The notes under the pieces are model-generated. The model saw only the letters and a list, made by a program, of their open reading frames with translations, did no database searches and was not told the DNA's origin. The position numbers and the translations under genes were made by a program. This document shows, one piece after another, positions 35,607 through 45,315 of a stretch of 64,000 nucleotides of DNA (positions are counted from its first letter, which is position 1; each line of letters opens with the position of its first letter). Origin of the DNA: Diplolepis rosae (Eukaryota; Arthropoda; Insecta; Hymenoptera; Diplolepididae); NCBI GenBank assembly GCA_030998225.1, contig JAPYXD010000680.1, positions 7,192,001 through 7,256,000 on the forward strand. Direction: 5' to 3'.

Positions 35607-36340
35607 TGATCCAGTAACTTTAGGAATAAACAAATAAAAAATTGGCAATAGCGCATTTCTTTTCGGGTTCGATTTGGGGGTTCCCAGGGAGCTTAAATTC
35701 GAAAATTAGTCACCCGACCCCCTTGGGAAATTCCGCCATCTTGAATTTAAGGGGTGAGTTTTTATTCTCTTTTTATTCATTTTTCGAGAAAAATGTAAGA
35801 GTAGAAAGTTGTTGAGAAAAAAACTCTCTACAAAAATAGTCCTCTGACATTTATTAATTAGTGCATAATTAGCAATGTTAACAACAAGTTAATCTGAAAA
35901 ACTCGTATTTTTCCTTTTTCAATTGTTTTCGGGTATTTTTATTATACTATTATGTGACTGTTAATTGTTTATAAGAATTATGATTATGCAATTTTGCAAT
36001 AAGTGACAAAGTATTATGATCCTCTGTCACATAATAGTATAATAAAAATATCCAAGAACAATTTTAAAAGGAGAAATACGATTTTTCCAGATATTTGTAG
36101 AGTTTTTTTCTCAACAACTTTCTACTCTTACATCTTTCTCGAAAAATGAATAGAAAGAGAGTTACATGCAGAATAAAAACTCACCCCTTAAATTCAAGAT
36201 GGCGGAATTTCCCAATGGAGTAGGGTGACGAATTTCGAATTTAAGCTCCCTGTGAACCCCCAAATCGAACCCGAAAAGAAATGCGCTGTTGCCAATTTTT
36301 TTTTGGATTTGGCATAAATTTGGATAAAGTTACTGGATCA
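35607..36340. repeat. Foldback element of 734 bp
   Basis: The end TGATCCAGTAACTTTA recurs inverted at 36325-36340. Arms continue through TTGGCAATAGCGCATTTC/TTGCCAA-type blocks and the TTCAAGATGGCGGAA region, and into a second mirrored stretch around 35930-36065. The spacer is short, so a transcript could fold nearly end to end. GTA flanks both sides, a possible 3-bp duplication. Non-coding. Confidence 0.8.
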
Positions 36341-36575
36341 GTATCCTATCTGATACGCGTCTAGTGATTCTCCGATAATGTAGGCAGTGGCAGAAATTTC
36401 AAACTTAACTAATTAATTTGAAAAGTATTATAATTTATTCGTTGAAATATCTTTGTATTGGCATTGGGTCAGTTTCTTTACATTAAAAATCGGTAATTAA
36501 TGGACATATTATATAAATAGGGAAGCAAGAAACATATATAAATTTTTTTTTAAGTGGGTGGGGAGGGGGTGTAAA

Positions 36576-36616
36576 GGCAAACGTTTCGGCCGTAAATGGG
36601 GGCTCTCTTCAGTGCC
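36576..36616 (-). ncRNA. Candidate hammerhead ribozyme motif, second copy
   Basis: On the minus strand: GGCA, CTGAAGA, a stem II with GCC/GGC pairing plus a closing G-C pair and one bulged A, GAAAC, cleavage triplet GTT, TGCC. It is 41 nt long, exactly as the copy at 8515-8555, and identical in all core positions, while the flanking sequence is different. It is in sense orientation with respect to the mannosidase intron. Confidence 0.5.
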
Positions 36617-36754
36617 AAAAATTTCAAGGACTTAATGACTAGGCTGTAATCATGCAAGAATTTAGTTGTACATATTAAAATTAGATTTTTTTACAAACAT
36701 GTCACATAATAATTATAATTTATGTTGGATATGAAGTCCTGAAGGTTGACTTAC

Positions 36755-36979
36755 CTCTCTCACTTTGTCCCTCCTCTGTCTGGCGATGGGGTCCTTATCC
36801 TCTCCTCCAACGGTCAATGGGTACTTGTGCACAGGTGCAGGTGGCACAGTTTCATACGTATCCTCATTAACAGCATGAACTACATACGTAACCGAACTAC
36901 TCGTACGCACTCGCGAATCACTCCCGACATCCGGTTTCTCCAAAGTCTTTTGCTGCTGGTCCTCCTCTTCAATTTTCGC
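36755..36979 (-). CDS. alpha-Man-Ia: Mannosyl-oligosaccharide alpha-1,2-mannosidase IA, exon 2
   Basis: The exon runs from an acceptor (ATTCCAG, exon start 36979) to a donor (GTAAGT after 36755). It is 225 bp, phase 0 at both ends, encoding 75 residues that follow directly on exon 1. The first part (AKIEEEDQQQKTLEKPD) continues the luminal stem, is charged and could form a short coiled coil. The end (EDKDPIARQRRDKVRE) matches the conserved segment just before the (alpha/alpha)7 catalytic barrel of class I Golgi mannosidases. The catalytic domain should follow in exon 3, which was not found between 1 and 36754. Confidence 0.85.
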
Positions 36980-37350
36980 CTGGAATCACAAAATCAGATT
37001 AGTTCCTGTTTCTATATTTTGTTTACTTTGATTTTTATTTTGCAAGCATGTCATATTCCTTTCCCCTTCAAATATTTCAAGCAAGTCAGCAAAAGTAAAA
37101 GACAAAGAAGGAGAGAAAGCTGCTTTCAACATCTACCGTCATACCGTTAGTTTTCAGTCGTGTTAGACTACAGATAAAAATATCTCGATCAATTTCCTAC
37201 TAAGATGCCCATCGTCACTTAAACGAGGCATTCCGAATCATCGAACAAGTAGATTTTAAAGGTTATAAAAGATTATGATCAAGAAATCTTATCTTTAACG
37301 GTAGCTGGCGAAAAAATCGCTTTTTAGAAATTCGAGAAGAAAGATTACTG

Positions 37351-37868
37351 CCCAAGTGCGAATTGCCGAAGGTGATAATACAGCACAATATTGGCCCAAT
37401 ATCGGCAGCCAAGAGTCGGCCATTGTTATTGGACCAGTGTCACTGTTTGCATCGGTCAAGTGCTGGGCCGACGACGGAGGCCTTTTTCGCCTGTTTAAAT
37501 TTACCGACCTTCAGCCGAAACTTGGCCCAGTATCGGCCCTATACCAAGCCGATTTTCATTTTTACTATGGCATCCAGTTCTGAAAGTAGAAGAGCCAGAG
37601 TCGGGCTCATGAACGGCACATTACTGGGCCATGTGTCACTTTTACCACGGCAAACCATCCTGGAAGTGAGAAAACCAGAGTTCGGCGCAGCATTGGCCCG
37701 TTGCTGTGCCGAAAACAAGTGCTGGCGGCCAGAGTTTGGGCCAGCATTGGCCGCCAAGTGCATACCGGAGTTATCATTCCAGCAACGGCACAATATTGGC
37801 AGCCGATCTTCGGCAAATTTTTGGCGATGCTGGGCCAGTGTTGGGCCGTATCTAATTTCGCACTTGGG
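37351..37868 (+). mobile_element. 518-bp GC-rich MITE (family C), copy 3
   Basis: Same ends and exactly the same 518-bp length as the copies at 29114 and 30422, flanked by TG (37349-37350 and 37869-37870). Only a small number of substitutions separate the copies, so the family amplified recently. It sits in mannosidase intron 1, antisense to the gene. Confidence 0.85.
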
Positions 37869-39640
37869 TGGTTTACAAAAGTGTTAAAATTAAATTCACA
37901 AACACTAAATTACCCAAACATAGAAAAATTGAATAATTCGGCCTTGACCAAGCATCAGGAAATCAGATTCTATTACAATTTATTGTTTTAAAAATAAATA
38001 TTTCGCAAATAAAAATATCATCGAGAATGTGCGATGAACCTAGTTTCTAGAGGTCATTGACAGCAAAATGGTATTCGCTTCTGAATTGAGCCAATTGATT
38101 CATTCAGCTGCATATGAATACTTTCCCAATGGATTATATGGTAGAAAATCGCAGAATGTTTTAAATCAATTGCGAAAACTAATAAAACGCAAAGGAATAG
38201 AAAGCCAATGGAGTTTAATTGTAGTTCAATAAAGGCCATCAGTATTCTTGAAATTTGATCAACGATAAAAGAGACTTCATGCTGCTTTTAATGAGCATGT
38301 TAAAATCGCCACAGGTTATTGACGCTGCAATAATAATTCAAACTGAAATGCCGATAATCAAATTGTGATTATGAATAAAGGATCTCCCTATGGAACAGGA
38401 GGTTTAGTTTTCAATAAGAAGTCATTTCTTCTTGTCAGAAGCGAGGTTTTGATCTAAAGGTGAAAGTCAGATTATATTCCAAGCCTTGAATGATGATAGT
38501 AATGCAAAATAGACAAGAGATCTATCGCGAAAAACACTTTTTATTCAATTCACCTATCCATCAATTTTTTGTTCGTCTTCCAATCCAACAAACAACTTTT
38601 TATCAGCCTCAATAAAAAATCAACTTATATGCAGTTTCTGTTCCATCCCGAAGTTGAAAACTAATTTATCATATGTAAATTCAAATTTTGTTTTTAAAAA
38701 GGTTTGAAATTAGTAAACAAATTTATTCGAAAGCATATGAGGTTTTTGCATGTATAGTATATAAAATTAAATAAAGGCAAGTGTGAAAACTAATACATCT
38801 GTAAATTTCGATGGAACAGAAAACCTCTTAATTTATTTTAATATATTTAAATTGTTAAATTCGAAAAAACCTTACGAACCAATTTAATAATCAAAATCGC
38901 TTGGATTAGATCAACTAATTTTTCAAATGCTTGAATATTATAAATAATTAAAATATATATGCTTTATAAATATGTAAGAACATAATATACTTCTTTATTT
39001 ACAATCTAAATATTTCTAAGTATATTTTAATTCAAATTAATTAGTCAAAAGGATTTAAAATTCTTTAAAAATTTGGATTTATATTTGAATTATTAAGAAA
39101 AAATAAATTTTAGTATAAAGTTGCTCCGTTATAAAATCCATCGATATGATTTAACTGTCTGCTTAAAAATTATGTTAAATTGTTCAAATTACTTTTTCCC
39201 TCAAATTATTCGAAAAAATAAAACTTGTCTACGGTTAATCCAATGGGTGATATGGTCATTTGAATAGTTTGGAGCATAATTGGACAAATAACATTATAGA
39301 ATTTATTTTGAGTTTTACCGAAAGTTAATCCCCACAATAGCAAAATAGATTTATTTTCTCTGACATTAATTCCAACTCTTTTTTCATATAGACATAGAAA
39401 TTCCATAGAAATTTTAACGTATGTAAGTAGAATAATAACTTAAAATTAAAAATGAATTGGAAACAATCTCTTTCATTTTTTCCGTCTTTAATTCAAATAA
39501 AATACTAGAAAATTAATCTTAGTTTAGGTTATGCCGTAAGTAAATGTAAACAAAGACAACTACAATAGTAAACTAGACCTATTTTCTTTGGCATTAATCC
39601 GAAACTTCCATTCACTATGGTCAAGGACATATAATTATTT

Positions 39641-40797
39641 CTGTGAAGTTGGCTTCAAACTATTAATATTTTCTTAATTTTATAAAAGTTCTGACTTCAT
39701 TTGCAATAGTTCTAGAGTTCCTGATAAGTTTTAGAAATAGTTCTAGCCTTTTAATGAATAAAAAATGCGATTTTCGAAATGCGGAGCTCAATTCACGCAT
39801 CTCTACAGTATCGGAAAAACAATTTTTCTTCCTGAGTTCTTTGAAGATTTAGAACGGATTTAGCAATGTTCTAGAGTTCCTGACACTTTTCAGAAATAGT
39901 TCCGGTAAATTTCCCAAAAACATAGCTACACAAAATTTCCACAAATTTTTCAAAATCTAATTTTTGGAAGTTCCAAGAGTTATGTTTAGAGTTCTGGATT
40001 CAACTCAAATAGTTCTACAAATAATCCCAAACACATTTTGTTTTAAAATCGAAATTCAAAAAACTATGGTACTTCAGTTTTCAAAGAAATTTTAAAATCT
40101 CATTTTTCAGAGGGCCAGGAATTCAGTTCAGAATTCTGGATTCTTCTCAAATAGTTCTATAAATAAGTCTGAATACATTTTATTCTAAAATCAAAATAAA
40201 CAAAAACCACAACACTACAAAGTTTCCAAAAAAGAGTGTCATGGTTTTTTAAATTTTGATTTTAGAACAAAATGTACTCGGAAATATTTTTAGAACTATT
40301 TAAAAAGAATCTAGAACTCTAAACAGAACTTTTGGAACTCTCAAAAAAAAGATTTTGAAATTTTTTTGAAAACTGAAGTAACATAGTTTTTTGAATTTCG
40401 ATTTTAAAACAAAATGTGTTTGGGATTATTTGTAGAACTATTTGAGTTGAATCCATAACTCTAAACATAACTCTTGGAACTTCCAAAAATTAGATTTTGA
40501 AAAATTTGTGGAAATTTTGTGTAGCTATGTTTTTGGGAAATTTACCGGAACTATTTCTAATAAGTGTTGGAAACTCTACAACTATGCTTAATCTTCCCAG
40601 AACTTTGCAAAAAAAATTTTTTTCTCATAGTGTAGAGATGCGTGAAGTTAGCTCTGCATTTCGAAAATCGCATTTTTTATGCATGAAAAGGCCAGAACTA
40701 TTTCTGAAACCTATCAGGAACTCTAGAATTATTGCAAATAAAGTCAGAACTCACCTAAAGTTCGAAAAATGTTGATAGTGTCGAGCCAACTTCACAG
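39641..40797. repeat. Large near-perfect foldback with ~550-bp arms
   Basis: The end block CTGTGAAGTTGGCT is mirrored at 40784-40797, and the mirror continues inward through blocks such as AAATGCGATTTTCGAAATGC and AACTCTAAACATAACTCTTG to a centre near 40220. Within each arm, AGAACTATTT and TCTAGAGTTC phrases also recur as direct repeats. Non-coding. It is inside intron 1, so the pre-mRNA should contain it. Confidence 0.85.
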
Positions 40798-41367
40798 ACA
40801 TCATATATTTACGTTCGTAAACTATAAATAATCTTCTAAATAAGAATTTTGTAAAACGTAATTATTACGAAAATCCTCCTTTTTAAAAGATTCAATCAGT
40901 GTCTAATTTAAATTTCCTTGCTAACAAAAGAACGTAAACACAAAAGAAAAACAATAAAGAAAATGACGCGTGACTCAGTAGTATGATTATAAAGAGAGTG
41001 ATGAATTGAAATCTCGGTAAAATAAAACAGGTACATTCACGAAAACACTTGTGGTTATTATTGCCTTGTGTCAAGTGCACGACAGTCTACCATGTGTGCA
41101 GGAGTAAACATGTGAGGTACACACAGAAGGTATGTAGCGCAGCATGTAAACAAACCCAGATCATTTACAAGAAATATCGTAAGAAAACAATGAATCAAAA
41201 ACATCCGCAATCTTCACAATGACATTGAATATAAATCGCAACAATAAGGACATTGAACTTGGGTTCTAGAAACTAGTTAAACACATGTTCTGAAATGGTG
41301 TTTCGACTCAAGGGAAAGTGACATTTGGGCTAGAGAAGGCGCGATCAATAAAAACGTTTCAAGATAC

Positions 41368-41751
41368 CTGTAGCTTTTGTTTGTCTTCAATAAGGTGGAT
41401 ATCCTCCCCATTAAAATCGTGATGTCCCCCAAAGATATTAAGATGTCCACCATAACCTGGGGCACGAGGATCCTTGGAGTGTGGAGGAGCCGGTATTAAG
41501 AGTTCTGGACCAGCTTTTTGCATGTGTTGATAGACACGATAAACACTACTGACAGCCACACCACCAGTTCCGTTTCGAAAATCAGGAAGGAAGAAAAATG
41601 CTCCGAAACAAACAACACCGAACGTCAAAAATACGAGAAGGATGAGGTATTTTTCGCGAGGACGAAAGGAACGTCGCGAGAATAGTTGTGCCGGCACGCC
41701 ATTGACGAATCGTTGATAAGAAGGCAAGATTCCGGCGGTCGAGGTCGTCAT
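41368..41751 (-). CDS. alpha-Man-Ia: Mannosyl-oligosaccharide alpha-1,2-mannosidase IA, exon 1
   Basis: Start ATG at 41749-41751 (context AACAATGA) to a donor after CTACAG at 41368; 128 residues, phase 0. Class I alpha-1,2-mannosidases (glycosyl hydrolase family 47) are type II Golgi membrane proteins that trim Man9-Man6 N-glycans. Seen here: a 34-residue cytoplasmic tail (beginning MTTSTAGILPSYQRFVNGVP) ending in RRSFRPREK, a hydrophobic anchor at residues 35-55 (YLILLVFLTFGVVCFGAFFFL), and a stem with an NGT sequon at residue 60 and a Pro-rich part (PAPPHSKDPRAPG). The tail and anchor match the insect alpha-Man-Ia/mas-1 type rather than vertebrate MAN1B. The catalytic part is outside the visible exons. 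Confidence 0.88.
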
Positions 41752-41960
41752 TGTTTTTCAGAAAATGTATACACACGTTTTAAACACGCGGTATTACACA
41801 CACGACCCGACGAAACACCCGTGTTGTTTCGCTTTTTTCACTATCCGTCACTCGCCATTACAGCTCACGACCCACGACACTAACCGACACCTACTGAGAG
41901 ATTCGAGAAAAGGTTGCGCGAGGCCAGCGCTAACGGCCATTCTCGAAACTTCGAACACCA
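41752..41960 (-). promoter_or_regulatory. 5' UTR and probable promoter of the mannosidase gene
   Basis: GC-richer, CpG-containing stretch directly upstream of the start codon. A TCAGT initiator-like site (41893-41897 on the minus strand) would give a 5' UTR of about 145 nt. No TATA box was recognised at the right distance. The position is an inference. Confidence 0.35.
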
Positions 41961-43014
41961 AGTTAGTCGGTAAATTAAAAAGTTGGAATAATTTTTCAAA
42001 TTTTGAACATTCTTTTATAACGTATTGTATTTTGGTGAAATATCCATTTGTGTTTAAATAGAATTGTGGTTCCTTCTAAAGAATAATGTATTAAACAATT
42101 GGATAAATTGGTAAAACAATGCAAAATATTTCTTGTAATTTCGTGGAAAGTTCGATTTAGGTCGGGTTTTACCAATTTTGGTTAACTTTTAATCGGAGGT
42201 TGAATGGGTTAAATCCGTCATTCTAAATTCTGATTGGTCGAATCGAGTGTCTAATTGCAGATTAAAAGTTAAGTTGATTACTGCATGTTTTTTCGAAAAT
42301 TCACATTATTTTATAAAAGTATACATCGTAATAAAAGGTTAAATGCGGAGAAAATGTAATAAGTTATTTTTGAACATTTTTTTTGCATGTATTAACATAA
42401 CAGATGCAGTGTAAAGCTGCGCAATGAATGAACGTTATCTTCTTATTGACTCGTGACTATATACTTAAATATATACTTTGTAAATCTCACTGTTTACATA
42501 TGAATTAAGTAAAAGTAACTGACGTACGTCTTTCGTGTGTAGCATAGTGGGATCTTAATTGTCTCAATAAATCGGTGTGATTTTTTAAAGTTGTGATTTT
42601 ACGGGTAGGATTTCATTTATCCGGCTTTTCAATTCTCCGAAAAAATAATAGCTCCCCCCTAGATGGATTGCGGACTAACTAGGAAAATATTAGAACATTG
42701 CATGCTATCCCGCCAATCAGTTTATTAGGTATTTTTTTACTTCCATAAACAACTAACTTCATTTCGTCGAACACACTGAGGATATTGCTTCGATTGGGAA
42801 TGTACAGAAAATTATCTTATTTTTCAATTTTTGCTATAAAGAATCTTTTGTTTGAAAAAATGTACGGATGAAAATATTTTTTTTATAATACAAAATAAAC
42901 TAAAATAATCAATAAATCTGACTAATTTTGACAAATTTTTTATTTTAATAAATTCATTATTTTATTTTATTTCTTTTGCATAATAAAACGTGTTTTCACC
43001 GATAAAATTTTTTC
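41961..43014. other. Intergenic sequence
   Basis: Between the mannosidase promoter and the 3' side of ec. AT-rich; nothing recognised. Confidence 0.45.
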
Positions 43015-43210
43015 GAAAAATCTTAATCCGATTGAATCCAAATCGAATTAAATTGATCGGAAATGAGTTGGATTGAATCCGAGCTCGTTTTCATTCGGAT
43101 TGAACACTTTATTCTGATTCAATCGGATTTAACGGGGATGAATTGGATTGATTCGGATTGATTTTTAACCGATTTGCATCCAACGAGATTAAAAACATTT
43201 TTTTGGATTG
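43015..43210. repeat. Degenerate GATTGAATC-rich repeat cluster
   Basis: About ten imperfect occurrences of (C)GGATTGAATC or its reverse complement occur within 190 bp, some in palindromic arrangement. No regular period could be fixed. Confidence 0.5.
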
Positions 43211-45315
43211 GTTCAAAATGGTTTTTATCCCCAAAAATACTATCATACGACGGGACGATTTACTTTTTTTCTATGAAAAGTTTGGTAACTGTTAATAATG
43301 TAATTTAAGAGTTCAAATAGATTGTCTACCTGTGGACATTCGATTGAATTATTTAAATAATATGAGTAATAACAACAATCTATCTCCAGAATTAAAAGTT
43401 TTTTTTGACAAATGTTAAAAAATTGCAAGATTGTATATTTTTTCTGCAAGAAAATAGGATATTCTCTGAATATACCGACCCCAAGTTAACCTACAGATAT
43501 TCCGCTTATTATTTCTGGACTTTAATGAAGAAAAAATTATTTTGGAATCGTGGATTTTTAATTTTGTTTACTTTACATTCTTTTAATTTATAGAATCACA
43601 TCTTGAAAGATGTAAAACAATTATCGATCATTTAAAATATTTTCATAAGATAACTTTATTGTGAGCAAAGTAAAGCCGACTAAGTACACTAAAAAATATA
43701 AAAATTATTTGAATAATTTTATTTGGTTGGGAATTTTTATTATAATATATTCCTACTCATTTATATGTTTTCTCTATCTTTATATAAAACGTAAAAAATT
43801 GTTAACAAACATTGTATCTTTATAATTAAACGCAAAAAATCAATGATAAAATAGCCATCATATTTTTAAAGAGCAATTTATTTCAAATATGGTAAGTTCC
43901 GTAGAGAGGAAAAGTATTTTTAAAACAAAATACTCGTATGGGAAGTATGTAAAACGAGAAATTTGTACATTGAACTAGCACATAAAAGATATTCGACAAC
44001 ATAGTACAAAAGCATAACTTTAACGCTCACATAAACATAAAAATAAACTTTACACTTGTTCAGAGATCATTTTCATTCCGCTTATCGAGTACATTATTCG
44101 AAACTTATATTCGCATACCGCTATTGACATTTATTTTTTCATTTTTCAAAACTTCATTAAATAATTTGATTTTCTACAAAAAAAAATAATAATAATTTTC
44201 AAGGTAAAACCAAAAATGTTAACATTCTCTCTTACTTGTTCAATAGAGAAATACGAATAGAAAAGTACAAATAAAAACTCGTCAGTTACTCTAATTAATG
44301 TTTGACATAACGTCGAATATAGATTCTAACATATAAATTCCTACGTAGCGAGTCCTAATATCACAATCAAGACATTGATGTCTTACACTATAAAAAAAAA
44401 CGCTTTTTTGTTGTTGGAAACAACTGAAATATTTGCACGAAAACTTAACAGTAATGATAAGTAGACGAAAATATTTACGACAAAAGTTCGTAGATCGCCC
44501 TACGAATTTGTACAGTAACTTAAGTAATAACCGCTAATACGCTATATACACACTCCGTTTGAATGCCATGAGTCAAGCTCTGCCTGCTGTCCAAATATGG
44601 CTTTACTATCAACGAATCGATATAAATCTCGTTATTTGAAACTTAAACTTAATACTTCGATTTAGTAAAATTAATACTTATTCAAAATTTTCAGCCTAAC
44701 ACGATACAATCAAATATACTTTTGCTATTCTAAATATTACATGATCTATTCTACATAATACATGAATCATTAATCGAAATCCATTCGATCGACGATAAAT
44801 ACAACTGGTGCTGCACAATGAAGGTTTTCGAAATCTTATGTTTACCTAAAACTACGTTTGTACATTAGAAAACGCGGTACGTTATATTAAACCAAAAATT
44901 GCGAATTAGATTAAGATTAAAATGAAATAATAATAAAAGAGAATTAAAATTTTAAACAGAAAACAATCTTCAGTACCACGCTTGTAAATATTAAAAGCAA
45001 CCCTGGTGAAAATAAGTTTTTACAACAACATACAATAACTTATTAGGAGGAGTTTCTAACTATTTGATAAATTTTGCAAAACTTTTTGAATTCTAGCAAA
45101 AAATTGTACATCCTTGTAATTTTTGTTGCATTTTTTCACAACTTATAACAATTTTTTACAAAGTATTTGTGGAAAATTAACAAAAACTACAGTCATTTAA
45201 CGAAAATTTTAACAAGTAATTACAAAATTTCTACAAAATATTAGAATTGTCACGTCATTGTAATTTATGGGATTTTGTTGTAAAAACATATTTCCATTAG
45301 AGATTAATGGCAATC
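43211..45315 (-). other. 3' UTR and downstream region of ec
   Basis: No ORF of note. Minus-strand AATAAA signals occur, for example near 44127 and 43876, so a 3' UTR of 1.2-1.4 kb is possible, but the poly(A) site cannot be fixed from sequence alone. Confidence 0.35.

Larger units (their letters stand above)
36980..41367 (-). other. Intron 1 of the mannosidase gene
   Basis: Bounded by the donor after exon 1 (GTATCT) and the acceptor before exon 2. It contains a 518-bp MITE (37351-37868) and a large foldback (39641-40797). The rest, including 37869-39640, is AT-rich with no supported gene. Confidence 0.75.

Noticed and set aside
40497..40775. 92-codon ORF in the intron 1 foldback
   Set aside because: Lies within one arm of the inverted repeat; the mirrored arm does not preserve the frame.
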